From an uncultured Chloroflexota bacterium (GTDB lineage Bacteria; Chloroflexota; UBA11872; VXNJ01), in contig CAJWLF010000007.1 of the NCBI GenBank assembly GCA_913043205.1, positions 33,750 through 97,749 of the forward strand: a stretch of DNA of 64,000 nt, in the 5' to 3' direction. A program made the translations under genes and the position numbers. Shown here piece by piece: positions 1-9,763 of the stretch. Positions within the stretch are counted from its first letter, which is position 1. Every line of letters starts with the position of its first letter. The notes under the pieces are model-generated. The model worked only from the letters and a program-made list of their open reading frames with translations, made no database searches and was not told where the DNA came from.

Positions 1-603
1 ATGCTAGATTGCACGGTAAAAGCCATAGGTCGACTAACGGCAAGATTAGGTATTTTTGTTAGCCTGGGGAACCACGACCATTGGCAACGAAGCCGGTTAC
101 AGCATTTATTGGGGTTGACGGGTAGATTCGTCCATCCCAAGCAAATAGAGAATAAGATGGAAAAGCGTGCCATAGAGACTTTAGTAAACGGATCAGTGCT
201 GGTAAACGGGGCTAACGGAAATTTCTATGTTGCGGGGCTAGACGACCCGTATCTAGGTCTGGACAACTACGACAAAACTTATGAGATGATCAAGTCTGAC
301 CATCCCGTGATATTACTATCTCACAGTCCTGACGCTATTGCTGATGTCTCGTCTCACAGGTGTGATTTGATGCTGTCGGGACATACCCACGGAGGACAAA
401 TTCGTATACCGATGCTGCATGGCCGGACATTTACGAATACCAAAATGGTTCTTCCTCGTCCATATGGACTTATGGTTCTAAATGGTACCCCCGTACACGT
501 TAGCGCTGGAATAGGCACCTCATCAGAGTTGCCTTTGAGATTTAATTGCCCTCCGAGGGCTACAATCTTGAACATTGTAGATCCCCGTGTGGAGACAATC
601 TAA
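1..603 (+). CDS. Metallophosphoesterase, YkuE-like, 5' truncated
   Basis: C-terminal part of a calcineurin-like metallophosphoesterase, a dinuclear-metal phosphodiesterase or phosphatase. Visible motifs are GNHD at residues 23-26, a metal-ligand His in SHSPD near 108, and GHTHGG at 127-132, followed by the QIRIP segment typical of membrane-associated YkuE-type enzymes. The family's first two blocks (DxH and GDxxD) should lie 40-60 residues before GNHD and are absent here, so the ATG at base 1 is probably internal and the gene starts upstream of the window. The C-terminus is intact and ends in TAA. The substrate cannot be told. The family call is firm. Confidence 0.88.
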   Translation: MLDCTVKAIGRLTARLGIFVSLGNHDHWQRSRLQHLLGLTGRFVHPKQIENKMEKRAIETLVNGSVLVNGANGNFYVAGLDDPYLGLDNYDKTYEMIKSDHPVILLSHSPDAIADVSSHRCDLMLSGHTHGGQIRIPMLHGRTFTNTKMVLPRPYGLMVLNGTPVHVSAGIGTSSELPLRFNCPPRATILNIVDPRVETI

Positions 604-787
604 TGCGCGCTGTCGGGATCGAAACTGAATACAGTCTTAACTGCCCTGGCTTCAACAACCCTATTGATTTTGCTTATTGAAGCTTTGTTTGCTCGATAGA
701 GGCATTACCTTTCGAGAAGCCTGAGAGTGTAGACTAAGTGCTCGTACAACCTATTGTTTGTTTCAGTGGAGGCTTTGGCAAATAGTT

Positions 788-1873
788 ATGGAATATCGTA
801 AATTTGGTGATTCTCAGCTAGAGGTGTCAGTAGTAGGCTTTGGCGGATGGCCTATGGGTGGAACCCAATATGGCGAGGTAGACGACAGCGAAGGACAGAG
901 GGCCGTCGAACATGCCATAGACATAGGAGTCACGTGCTTCGACAATGCTGCAGGGTACGGAATGGGCCACTCAGAGCGAGTAATGGGAGCGGCCTTGAAA
1001 CCCTATCGAGACAAAGTGGTAATAGTTACTAAAGGGGGTATCGAATGGCACGAAGAAGAGAAACGTATGGGACGGAATGGTTCTCGGGATTTCATCATAA
1101 AAGGGGCTGAACAGAGCCTAAAAAACCTTGGAACCGACTACATCGACCTCCTACTTATACACTGGCCCGACATGGAAACTCCTTTCGAAGAAACTATGCG
1201 CGCTTTAGAGGATCTGCAGCAGTCTGGAAAGATACGGTACGCAGGTGTGTCAAATTTCATGCCCGAAATGATGGAGGAATGCCGCAAACACATCAAGATT
1301 GTCACAAATCAGGTCGGATACAGCATGTTTGAGCGGCGTCCGGAACGAGCCATTATGGAGTATTGTGCCAATAATGGTATGGGGATCATGTCTTACGGCT
1401 CTCTTGCACACGGATTATTGGCTGGGAACATGACCTTAGACACACAATTCGAAACTTGGGATTGGCGATCGTCGGGACATGCTTTCGGTATGCCGTTTTT
1501 CGACCGGGAAAAACATTTCGCTCATAACGTTGCTGCCCAAGACAAGCTTCGAGGTATTGCTGAGCGCGAAGGCCACACTTTGCCCGACCTGGCATTAGCT
1601 TGGGTGTTAAACCACAAAGTCGTATCGACCGCCCTCGTAGGATTCCGCACCACAAAAGAGGTGGATGATGCGGCGCAAGCGTCTGAGTGGAAACTATCCG
1701 GCCAACTCTTATCTGAAGTAACTCAAATATCAGATGAAGCCTTTAGACGAATGGAGGCGGACGAAGGTGTATTTGAGCGAGGAGGATGGAACTCTTATGA
1801 CCCGAATCCACCAAAATTTGCCGGGGGAGGGAAATCGTCACCTGACGAAACATTCGATGCTGACAGCTACTAG
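788..1873 (+). CDS. Aldo/keto reductase
   Basis: NAD(P)H-dependent aldo/keto reductase of 361 aa, a soluble TIM barrel. The catalytic tetrad is visible as D52 and Y57 in FDNAAGYG, K82 in VTKGG and H125 in LLIHWPD. The barrel continues with SNF and NQVGYS segments, and a cofactor-binding end at about 265-300. The ATG at 788 is preferred over an upstream in-frame TTG at 758 because it gives the usual family N-terminus (EYRKFG) and has GGAGG about 15 nt upstream. The C-terminal 40 residues are Gly/Pro-rich and longer than in most relatives. The substrate is unknown. It stands alone on its strand. Confidence 0.9.
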   Translation: MEYRKFGDSQLEVSVVGFGGWPMGGTQYGEVDDSEGQRAVEHAIDIGVTCFDNAAGYGMGHSERVMGAALKPYRDKVVIVTKGGIEWHEEEKRMGRNGSRDFIIKGAEQSLKNLGTDYIDLLLIHWPDMETPFEETMRALEDLQQSGKIRYAGVSNFMPEMMEECRKHIKIVTNQVGYSMFERRPERAIMEYCANNGMGIMSYGSLAHGLLAGNMTLDTQFETWDWRSSGHAFGMPFFDREKHFAHNVAAQDKLRGIAEREGHTLPDLALAWVLNHKVVSTALVGFRTTKEVDDAAQASEWKLSGQLLSEVTQISDEAFRRMEADEGVFERGGWNSYDPNPPKFAGGGKSSPDETFDADSY

Positions 1874-1951
1874 AATTGCATAACAGGCAAAGGTCCAGTT
1901 TTAAGCGAGATGCTGGTACAAATCAAGCTAGAAAATCACCCATATAACTAA

Positions 1952-2449
1952 TCAAAAGTCGTGGTCACCGCCACGACCTACATAGTTGGGCCCTATCCAG
2001 ACAGCATCTGAACTACCGTAAAACCTATAGTAATCCCGTCTATTGTTGAGATACCTTTTAGCCATAGGCAGGAACAGCACTATAGCGCCTGTCCATATCC
2101 TGTGCCGTGCAGACAATTCCGATAGAAAAGCCTCGTGTTCCAACTTGACACATTCCGTCAAGACGCCAAGCCTATGCTCAATCGGACGGTGAGATCCGGG
2201 TCTAGTGTGAAGGTCCTCCACGTACCATGTCCTTAATCGATAGCGCAGCTCGGCAGATTCGGACCGCATAACGTGAAGCCAGACCGGATAAAATGCTCTT
2301 TCAATAGGGCATCGAAAGAAGGGTGAATTATACTGGCTGGCCAAGTCAGGAGCGATCCAACGCAACGCCCGCCATATCACAGGAGACGATGCACCGCCGC
2401 CATAAGACACTAGTATTACCCCCAAAATTAGCCCAGTATTAATGATCAC
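1952..2449 (-). CDS. Hypothetical protein with N-terminal hydrophobic segment
   Basis: I do not recognise this 165-aa protein. It starts with GTG at 2449. Residues 3-17 are hydrophobic and could be a signal anchor, and a second hydrophobic stretch lies near 120-133. The middle is rich in Arg, Glu, His and Trp, including a segment with several R/Y/L residues near 70-85. It is divergent from the DUF2203 gene, with only 24 nt between starts, so the two probably share a promoter region. No strong ribosome site is visible. It is kept because no better frame competes and the ORF fills an otherwise empty interval. Confidence 0.5.
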   Translation of the reverse strand: MIINTGLILGVILVSYGGGASSPVIWRALRWIAPDLASQYNSPFFRCPIERAFYPVWLHVMRSESAELRYRLRTWYVEDLHTRPGSHRPIEHRLGVLTECVKLEHEAFLSELSARHRIWTGAIVLFLPMAKRYLNNRRDYYRFYGSSDAVWIGPNYVGRGGDHDF

Positions 2450-2473
2450 AGCAAAAGAATACTCTAAGAGACA

Positions 2474-2851
2474 ATGAAAAGAAGACCCACAATTTATTAT
2501 TCAATATCTGAAGCCCGAGCAGCCTTGCCCAAAATTCAGGAGATCCTTCTCCAAATTCACAAACTTAGACAAAGATTGCGCATTACAGCAAGCAGACTGG
2601 AATCTGTAAGTTATTCGCATCAGCCTGCTAGCGACCGCAAGCAACTCATAACGATGATGGCAGAAAGCAGAGACCTGTTGAGTCGTCTTTCGGACGCTGG
2701 TGTGCTGGTTCGTGATCTAGACACAGGACTGATCGATTTCCCATCTAAGAGACACGGGAAGGATATCTTCTTGTGCTATGAACAGGGCGAAGAGACTATC
2801 AACTATTGGCACGGAGTAGACGAGGGTAGAAGTGGTCGAAAGCCGCTCTAG
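2474..2851 (+). CDS. DUF2203 family protein
   Basis: Small soluble protein of 125 aa matching the DUF2203 (COG4911) pattern: an N-terminal helix with SISEARAALPKI, a long helical middle with charged residues (30-85), then the conserved tail with LVRDLDTGLIDFPSKR (about 92-107), a CYEQGEE segment, and YWHGVDEG followed by GR near the end. The family is widespread and uncharacterised. The start is an ATG behind AAGAGA. It is 381 nt upstream of nrdA on the same strand, too far to assume one transcript. Confidence 0.85.
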   Translation: MKRRPTIYYSISEARAALPKIQEILLQIHKLRQRLRITASRLESVSYSHQPASDRKQLITMMAESRDLLSRLSDAGVLVRDLDTGLIDFPSKRHGKDIFLCYEQGEETINYWHGVDEGRSGRKPL

Positions 2852-3231
2852 GACTTAGCCCACCAACCAAACGTAAAAGTTTATTCGCTCACAAAGCTCT
2901 TTTCATATCGCACAACGTTGCACCATATCTCTCTCAATGGGTACCAAAAATAGGCCAAACACCCCCACAATACCCAGTAGCAACAACATATTGTGGTCCC
3001 TAATTTGACAGATCCATATGTTGTGGCGAAAATCATATTCCCTCGAATGTTAAGCATCCAGTGTGCAGATACAGTGGAAGCTGAGCAAAATACAAGTATG
3101 ACAAAGGCGAGGGTGCTGGGGAGGCAGGAAAGAGTCGCAGCCGAATATCGGCATGAAACGCGCTGCGGCTTCTCGTTGATTATTAGAAATTTGCCGGCTA
3201 CACATAGCAGGCGATAACGGAGATATCCCGA
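2852..3231 (+). other. Intergenic region before nrdA, no convincing gene
   Basis: 380 nt between DUF2203 and nrdA. The minus strand holds an open frame with Cys/Trp-rich hydrophobic runs, but its only upstream start lies inside nrdA and an internal ATG would leave about 60 aa with no ribosome site. The plus strand has only a short frame without family resemblance. A promoter-like pair lies at 3005-3033. I see no NrdR-box pair that I can defend by eye. Confidence 0.5.
3005..3033 (+). promoter_or_regulatory. Possible sigma-70 promoter for nrdAB
   Basis: TTGACA at 3005-3010 is a perfect -35 box. After a 17-nt spacer comes GAAAAT at 3028-3033, a four-of-six match to TATAAT. It lies about 200 nt upstream of the nrdA start, leaving a long leader. 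The call rests on pattern alone. Confidence 0.3.
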
Positions 3232-6096
3232 ATGATTGATCTCGACAAAATGCAAGTACAGAAACGCGATGGCCGCATGGTCGTATTTGACCGAGATCGC
3301 ATTTCCCACGCCATATCAGCAGCATTCAAAGCAGACTTAAATCTAGACCCTTCGTTACCAATACAAGGCAATTTCGCCTCTGAGATCGAAACCATCACAT
3401 CCAACGTAGTCAGAGAGATAGCTGAGGCAGCAAGTCAGACCGAAGGGGTTACAGTAGAAACGGTTCAAAACGTAGTCGAAGAAGAGTTGATGAGGAGGGG
3501 GCACTTCAGCATAGCCCGAAGGTACATACTGTACCGAGCAGAACAAACTAAGGTCCGGAAAATCAAGAGCGCAGTCGAGCCCGCAGACACAGTAAAACCG
3601 AGCCTGACTGTAACTAGGCCTGATGGCACCACCGAGCCCTTAGATGCAGCTAGGATACGCTCCGAAATATATTTGGCCTGCCAAGGACTAGAAGGTAAAT
3701 GCTCAGTGAACGAGCTGGAAGAAGAAGTGTACCGAACTGTCTACGACGGCATCAGCACTGCAGATATTCAGAGAGCCATGGTGTTAGCGGCCAGGACAAG
3801 GACAGAACGAGAACCGTCCTATGACACAGTAGCCACCCAGTTACTACTGAGAATGATTTATAGGGAGGCTATGGGAGATGCCCCGACAGGTGATGAATTG
3901 AAATCCCTGTATGCAACATCATTCGCTGGATATCTAAACGAAGGCGTAGGACAAGGGCGACTAGATCCTCAGTTGCTAGAATATGACATAGGACGACTAT
4001 CAAGCGCACTAGAAGTCGACAGGGACCTTAGTTTCAAAGTCTTAGGTCTGCAAACTATCTATGACAGATACCTCATTCACGTGCGAGGTCGACGAATAGA
4101 AACACCTCAATATTTCTGGATGAGAGTAGCGATGGGGGTAGCGCTAAAAGAGCCAGAACACACTAGGCTTGATAGAGCCTTGCAATTTTACGATGTCTTG
4201 TCACGACTACTACTAGTTTCGGCTACGCCTACATTATTCAATGCCGGAACTAACCACCCTCAACTAAGCTCCTGCTACCTATCCACAGTAGATGACGATC
4301 TGGTAGGCATCTTTAAACAGGTATCAGACAACGCCCGCCTATCTAAATGGGCGGGAGGATTGGGTAACGACTGGACCCCTATTAGAGCAACAGGGGCACA
4401 TATCGAAGGGACCAACGGACAAAGCCAAGGAGTCATCCCATTTCTCAAAATAGTTAATGACACAGCAGTAGCAGTGAATCAGGGAGGAAAGCGAAAAGGA
4501 GCTGTGTGCGCATATTTGGAAACCTGGCACCTAGACATCGAAGATTTCCTTGAACTGCGAAAAAACACTGGTGATGAACGCCGCCGCACTCATGACATGA
4601 ACACAGCTAACTGGATACCCGATTTGTTTATGAAACGGGTGCGTTCCAACAGCACCTGGACGCTGTTTAGCCCCAATGAGGTGCCTGATTTGCACGATTT
4701 GTACGGGCGTGAATTCGAAGATCGGTACACCAAGTATGAGGCTATGGCACGTAATGGGGAAATCGAACAATGGAAAGAACTAGACGCGATGCAGCTATGG
4801 AGAAAGATGCTATCCATGCTCTTCGAAACCGGACATCCATGGATAACCTTCAAGGACCCATCCAACATCCGATCCCCTCAAGACCATATGGGCGTAGTAC
4901 ACAGCTCTAATTTGTGCACAGAAATACTCCTGAACACCAGTCTCGCTGAGACAGCGGTCTGCAACCTAGGTTCCGTCAACTTAACAGCCCACACTACTAA
5001 GGAGGGTCTAAACGAGACTCTCCTAGCTGAAACAGTACGGACAGGCTTACGGATGTTAGATAACGTTATCGACATAAACTATTACCCTACTCCTGAAGCT
5101 AAAGCGTCCAATCAAAAACACAGGCCAGTAGGATTGGGAATCATGGGGTTTCAAGACGCTCTCTACAAACAGAGAATCAGCTATGCTAGTCAAGAGGCGG
5201 TCAACTTCGCTGACACGAGCATGGAAATAATATCTTTCAATGCGATCTTGGCATCTACGGAACTAGCTGCAGAGCGAGGGGTTTACGAAACTTACAAGGG
5301 TTCCAAATGGGATCGAGGACTGCTACCAATAGATACAATCGAAGTACTGGAGGAGCAACGCGGTGAGCCAGTACTGATGGATCGAACACAGCAACTTGAT
5401 TGGAGCGTGGTTCGAAATTCGCTAGCCAAACATGGCATGCGCAATAGCAATGTGATGGCCATAGCTCCCACCGCAACGATCTCGAACATAGCTGGAACCT
5501 CGCAATCCATTGAACCGCAATATCGTAATCTCTATGCGAAATCTAACCTCTCCGGTGATTTCACCATCCTTAACCAATACTTGGTAGAAGATCTGAAACG
5601 TTTAGACCTATGGGATCAGAGAATGATCGATGACCTGAAATATTATGACGGATCAGTCCAGGAGATCGACCGAGTGCCGGACGAATTGAAGGATATTTAT
5701 CATACCGCTTCTGAGCTAGATTCCGTTTGGCTGATTGAATGTGCCAGTCGTCGTCAGAAATGGATAGATATGGGCCAGTCATTGAATCTATATATCAGCC
5801 AGCCAAGCGGCAAAATGCTGAACGACATGTACACGGACGCATGGCTAAGAGGTTTGAAAACCACATACTACTTAAGAGCATTCGCACAGACACAGATAGA
5901 AAAATCGAGTCTAGACGTTAACGCAAGAGCCATCCAACCAAGATGGATGAAGAGTGAATCAGCATCAAGTCGAGTGCAAGTACAACGGGAACCCCAAGGG
6001 GAACCCCAAGATGTCGGAAGCATTCCAACGGCCAGTGAGCCTGAAATCGGGATAGCCTGTGATCCATTCGATGAAGAATGTGAAGCATGTCAATAA
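3232..6096 (+). CDS. nrdA: Ribonucleoside-diphosphate reductase alpha subunit
   Basis: Large catalytic subunit of class I ribonucleotide reductase, which reduces NDPs to dNDPs in the cytoplasm. The 954-aa chain starts with two ATP-cone regions (about 7-108 and 124-212), the allosteric activity module. The catalytic barrel then shows C348 (SSCYLS, equivalent to E. coli C225), the N560-C562-E564 triad in NLCTE (thiyl radical Cys), C577 in CNLGS (E. coli C462), the tyrosine pair in TTYYLRAF for radical transfer, and a C-terminal redox pair C950/C953 in the tail. The ATG sits 9 nt after GGAG. nrdB follows after 35 nt, so the two form an operon. All catalytic residues are present. Confidence 0.97.
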   Translation: MIDLDKMQVQKRDGRMVVFDRDRISHAISAAFKADLNLDPSLPIQGNFASEIETITSNVVREIAEAASQTEGVTVETVQNVVEEELMRRGHFSIARRYILYRAEQTKVRKIKSAVEPADTVKPSLTVTRPDGTTEPLDAARIRSEIYLACQGLEGKCSVNELEEEVYRTVYDGISTADIQRAMVLAARTRTEREPSYDTVATQLLLRMIYREAMGDAPTGDELKSLYATSFAGYLNEGVGQGRLDPQLLEYDIGRLSSALEVDRDLSFKVLGLQTIYDRYLIHVRGRRIETPQYFWMRVAMGVALKEPEHTRLDRALQFYDVLSRLLLVSATPTLFNAGTNHPQLSSCYLSTVDDDLVGIFKQVSDNARLSKWAGGLGNDWTPIRATGAHIEGTNGQSQGVIPFLKIVNDTAVAVNQGGKRKGAVCAYLETWHLDIEDFLELRKNTGDERRRTHDMNTANWIPDLFMKRVRSNSTWTLFSPNEVPDLHDLYGREFEDRYTKYEAMARNGEIEQWKELDAMQLWRKMLSMLFETGHPWITFKDPSNIRSPQDHMGVVHSSNLCTEILLNTSLAETAVCNLGSVNLTAHTTKEGLNETLLAETVRTGLRMLDNVIDINYYPTPEAKASNQKHRPVGLGIMGFQDALYKQRISYASQEAVNFADTSMEIISFNAILASTELAAERGVYETYKGSKWDRGLLPIDTIEVLEEQRGEPVLMDRTQQLDWSVVRNSLAKHGMRNSNVMAIAPTATISNIAGTSQSIEPQYRNLYAKSNLSGDFTILNQYLVEDLKRLDLWDQRMIDDLKYYDGSVQEIDRVPDELKDIYHTASELDSVWLIECASRRQKWIDMGQSLNLYISQPSGKMLNDMYTDAWLRGLKTTYYLRAFAQTQIEKSSLDVNARAIQPRWMKSESASSRVQVQREPQGEPQDVGSIPTASEPEIGIACDPFDEECEACQ

Positions 6097-6131
6097 CAAT
6101 AACTACTAACACTAGAGAAAGAGGCGATTAG

Positions 6132-7223
6132 TTGGCCAGCGAAGCAACCAAATTAACAGTAGAACAATTGCAAGAGAAATATGCTCACGAGCAGCCTTAT
6201 GACTTAACTAAGCGAATAAACGCTGATGACAAACGATTACTCAATTGCAGACAAGTGGATGTGAACCAGCTTATGCCTCTCAAATACAACTGGGCCTGGG
6301 AACATTACCTAAACGGCTGCGCCAACCACTGGATGCCAACCGAAGTACCCATGCAGCGTGATATTGAGTTATGGAAATCTAATCGCTTATCTGCGGCAGA
6401 GCGTGACGTTGTAAAACGCAATTTAGGGTTCTTCAGTACTGGAGAGAGCCTTGTCGGAAACAACATAGTGCTAGCCATATTTAAGCACTTAACCAATTCC
6501 GAAGCTCGACAATACCTGTTGAGACAAGCATTTGAAGAAGCTATTCATTCTCACACGTTTCACTACATAGTGGAATCTCTCGGCCTAGACGGTAGAGAGG
6601 TCTTCAACATGTATCACGAAGTGGCCTCTATCCAAGGGAAAGACGACTTCGTCATGAAAATGACAGAGGACGTTTTAGATCCTGACTTCAGCACTGACAC
6701 CGTTGAAGGCATGCAAAAATTTGTCAAAAATCTAATCGGGTTCTACGTAGTTATGGAAGGGATATTCTTCTATAGCGGATTCGTAATGATTCTGTCATTC
6801 CATCGCCAGAATCGCTTGACTGGAATTGGCGAGCAATTCCAATACATTATGCGTGATGAAACCATTCACCTAAATTTTGGCATCGATTTGATAAACACAA
6901 TAAAAGAGGAAAACCCAGGTGTATGGACCCCACAATTGCAGGACGAAATAGTCGAGATGGTGGACCAGTCAGTTAAATACGAAATCGCCTACGCTCGCGA
7001 CTGCCTCCCTGATGGTGTACTTGGCCTAAATGCAGATATGTTTGTGGAATACGTACAACATATTGCAGACCGGCGACTCGAACGTATAGGTCTCCGGGCA
7101 CAATACGGATCCAATAATCCCTTCCCGTGGATGAGTGAAACAATAGATATGCCGAAAGAGAAAAACTTCTTCGAAACACGGGTTACAGAATATTCTAGCG
7201 CCGGATCGTTGGAGTGGGATTAG
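6132..7223 (+). CDS. nrdB: Ribonucleotide reductase beta subunit, class Ic type (Phe at radical-Tyr site)
   Basis: Radical-generating subunit of ribonucleotide reductase, 363 aa, partner of the nrdA just upstream. Predicted metal ligands are E105, E136, H139, E209, E243 and H246. At the position of the tyrosyl radical (E. coli Y122, four residues after the first His) there is F143, and the first ligand is Glu rather than the E. coli Asp84. Both changes, and all the ligand spacings, agree with the Chlamydia trachomatis class Ic subunit (E89, E120, H123, F127, E193, E227, H230), which uses a Mn(IV)/Fe(III) cofactor instead of a tyrosyl radical. The start is TTG at 6132 behind AGAGAAAGAGG. The C-terminus ends in SLEWD, acidic as expected for alpha-subunit docking. 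Confidence 0.96.
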   Translation: MASEATKLTVEQLQEKYAHEQPYDLTKRINADDKRLLNCRQVDVNQLMPLKYNWAWEHYLNGCANHWMPTEVPMQRDIELWKSNRLSAAERDVVKRNLGFFSTGESLVGNNIVLAIFKHLTNSEARQYLLRQAFEEAIHSHTFHYIVESLGLDGREVFNMYHEVASIQGKDDFVMKMTEDVLDPDFSTDTVEGMQKFVKNLIGFYVVMEGIFFYSGFVMILSFHRQNRLTGIGEQFQYIMRDETIHLNFGIDLINTIKEENPGVWTPQLQDEIVEMVDQSVKYEIAYARDCLPDGVLGLNADMFVEYVQHIADRRLERIGLRAQYGSNNPFPWMSETIDMPKEKNFFETRVTEYSSAGSLEWD

Positions 7224-7328
7224 TAGATCAATTAGAAGAAACGTCGCGAAGCTCAACCTAAGAAGTCTTGACCTTTTAGCGGTGGGCTATGGATTCTAGA
7301 ACGATCGTTACCGATACCTGTCGGACCT

Positions 7329-8384
7329 ATGGGTGTGGCTAGTAATAGAGGCCCTGTCTTAGAGAAAGATCGAATCGTGGCCATCGATGTGCTGCGAGGA
7401 TTTGCTCTACTAAGCATTCTCGCTGCAAATATCGCCTTATTCGACCTGGATTTAGACCACTACAAATACGAATTCGATCTGTTCATGCCGATTGAACCTA
7501 TCATCCTTAACCCAACAGCATCTATTTATTCCTCAATCATTTTCCTCTTTGTAGCAAACAAGATGATGGCCGTGTTCTCAATGCTATTCGGAGCAGGATT
7601 ATTACTAACAAGTGAACGCATCGAGTCTCAAGGTCAATCATCGCTAGCAGTACACTACAGGCGAAATTCACTTCTCATCGCTATAGGATTAGTACACTCC
7701 GCCCTATGGTTTGGCGACGTCCTCATTCTCTATGGTGGAAGCGCCCTTTTCTTGTTCCCAGTGCGTCATCAATCCGGCAAGAATCTTGTTGCTAGTGGTG
7801 TAATTATGTGGCTGTTGATAGCCATTTTCATCCCAGCTAATTCAAGCGCTGATTTCATACTGCGAGCACCATCAATGATGCTTATCGGTATGGGGCTTTA
7901 TCGACTGAGGATAATCACTGCCCAGAGGGATTACCTGTGGTATCGGAAGATGCTACATCGATCCTTTACTTTGGGAACACCCATTTGTCTTACAGGCTTA
8001 TTTCTCGCCGAATGGAACTTAGCTACCTCTTACTTCATCAACAACCTAGGCGTTCCATTTATAGCATTGGGATATGTATGCCTAATTATGTGGATTTGTG
8101 TTGGAAAGAAGTTGCTACGGGTACAAGCCTATCTGGCTGCAGTAGGGCAAATAGCTCTAACTAATTATCTGACACAAACAATATTAGGGATGTTGCTCGT
8201 CACTATGCTTAACGAAGCGCGAGGCGAGCGAGTAACTGCTTTCTGGATGATTATCGTTACAATTATGATCTGGGTTGTCCAATTGATCTGGTCAAAACTC
8301 TGGACGCATAATTTCCATTACGGCCCAACCGAGTGGGTATGGAGAAGTGCCACTTACCGTAGAAAACAGCCCTTGCGCAGATGA
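7329..8384 (+). CDS. DUF418 / YeiB-like multi-pass membrane protein
   Basis: Integral membrane protein of 351 aa with about eight transmembrane segments. The N-terminus carries the family signature IDVLRGFALLSIL (about 18-31), followed by a loop with polar residues and a second block NKMMAVFSMLFGAGLLL near 77-93. The C-terminal DUF418 half includes QIALTNYLTQTILGM. The family is related to acyltransferase-like membrane proteins, but no reaction is established for this branch. ATG start at 7329 without a strong ribosome site. It lies 105 nt after nrdB on the same strand, with no functional link apparent. Confidence 0.85.
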   Translation: MGVASNRGPVLEKDRIVAIDVLRGFALLSILAANIALFDLDLDHYKYEFDLFMPIEPIILNPTASIYSSIIFLFVANKMMAVFSMLFGAGLLLTSERIESQGQSSLAVHYRRNSLLIAIGLVHSALWFGDVLILYGGSALFLFPVRHQSGKNLVASGVIMWLLIAIFIPANSSADFILRAPSMMLIGMGLYRLRIITAQRDYLWYRKMLHRSFTLGTPICLTGLFLAEWNLATSYFINNLGVPFIALGYVCLIMWICVGKKLLRVQAYLAAVGQIALTNYLTQTILGMLLVTMLNEARGERVTAFWMIIVTIMIWVVQLIWSKLWTHNFHYGPTEWVWRSATYRRKQPLRR

Positions 8385-8550
8385 TATTCGAACAGGCTAC
8401 ACAAATCGTTGTAACGCCTTCTGTTAAGGTAATTGCTTTATGTCGCTCCGTAGTACTACCCTATTGTCTGCACTAGAGCACTTTGAGCATTCTTTATTCT
8501 GCTAATTTACGGGAACAACACCGGACATTGCCACAAAGGAACCGAATTAC

Positions 8551-9624
8551 ATGAAACTGGGAATATTCTCGATGCCGCTTCACCCACCAGAAAAGTCTCC
8601 TCATCAGGCTTTTGAAGAAGATATCGAGTGGTTTAGCGAATTAGAAGATCGCAGCTTCATAGAAGTATGGGCAGGAGAGCATCTAACTGCCACATGGGAA
8701 AATTATCCCTCGACAGACATGTTTCTAACAGCTTTAGCCAGACACACCACACAAATGAAACTGGGAACTGGTATTTCTTGCCTGCCTTTACACAATCCCG
8801 CCGAAATTGCACTACGTGTAGCTTTCTTAGATCAGCTCTCTGGCGGACGAGTTCTATTCGGAGTGGGACCTGGTGGACTGACTACCGACAAGCCCTTCAT
8901 GGACGTAGATGTCGAACGTCAGGAATACGTAGATAGATTCCGAGAATCGCTGCGCATGATCCTTCATATATGGACAAACGATGCCCCATATGAGCTAAAG
9001 GGCAAATACTGGAACGTAACTTTGCCAGATGGTGACAATGACATAGGTCTCGCTAGCCCGATCAGAACATTTCAGAAGCCCCATCCCCCTATTGCCATAC
9101 CCGGTACCAGCCCCAGATCATCCTCAATACGCTATGCAGGCACGAAAGGATGGCTGGCCATGAGCGTAGATTTTCTACCCATGGAGAATATCGGCTATCA
9201 CTGGAAAGACTATTGTGAAGGATCTGAAGAAGCTGGTCTAGAACCTGACCTCGACAATTGGTCTGTTGCCCGTGACATCTTTGTCGCCGACACCGACGCA
9301 GAGGCCTACGATTACGCTCGCAATGGCTCTATGGGTAATGCCTACAATCGCTACATGCTGCCACTATTAAATAGAAGCAACAATTTAGGATCGATGAAAA
9401 TGACTGAAGATATGCCCGACTCCGATGTGACTGTCGAGTACCTGATTGACAAGGTTTGGGTTGTTGGGAGTCCAGAAACAGTATCCGAGAAACTCCAATC
9501 GATCCGTGAACAAAGTGGTAAATTCGGAAAACTGTTAATGGTTGCTCACGATCTTGATGATAAGCCTAGATGGGATCACTCAGTAGACCTACTCGTCAAC
9601 GAAGTAGTCCCTAATATGCAATAG
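8551..9624 (+). CDS. LLM-class flavin-dependent oxidoreductase
   Basis: Luciferase-like monooxygenase of 357 aa, a TIM barrel that uses reduced F420 or FMNH2 with oxygen or a substrate. Visible family blocks are the N-terminal KLGIFSMPLHPP strand, WAGEHL near 41, LGTGISCLPLHNP near 72-84 and RVLFGVGPGG near 100-109, with the late motif VVGSPETV near 308-315 common to this group. It is closest by eye to the alkanal/limonene monooxygenase-like branch. Start ATG is 9 nt after AAAGGAA. SAR202 genomes hold many copies of this family, thought to attack recalcitrant organic matter. The substrate is unknown. Confidence 0.9.
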   Translation: MKLGIFSMPLHPPEKSPHQAFEEDIEWFSELEDRSFIEVWAGEHLTATWENYPSTDMFLTALARHTTQMKLGTGISCLPLHNPAEIALRVAFLDQLSGGRVLFGVGPGGLTTDKPFMDVDVERQEYVDRFRESLRMILHIWTNDAPYELKGKYWNVTLPDGDNDIGLASPIRTFQKPHPPIAIPGTSPRSSSIRYAGTKGWLAMSVDFLPMENIGYHWKDYCEGSEEAGLEPDLDNWSVARDIFVADTDAEAYDYARNGSMGNAYNRYMLPLLNRSNNLGSMKMTEDMPDSDVTVEYLIDKVWVVGSPETVSEKLQSIREQSGKFGKLLMVAHDLDDKPRWDHSVDLLVNEVVPNMQ

Positions 9625-9763
9625 GGCATCACTGGGCACACTTCATTTCGGTCCTAAGGTCATGCACCCCTGCTAATCAGCACATGTTGGATTTTTGCAG
9701 TAACGCTACACCAACAATCAGGCAATCCTCAACAGCCAAACTTTCCTTATCTCTCCTTCCAGT

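Noticed and set aside
2881..3309. Minus-strand frame of 142 aa with Cys/Trp-rich hydrophobic runs before nrdA
   Set aside because: Its only upstream start lies inside nrdA; an internal ATG would give about 60 aa with no ribosome site. Hydrophobicity alone is weak evidence.
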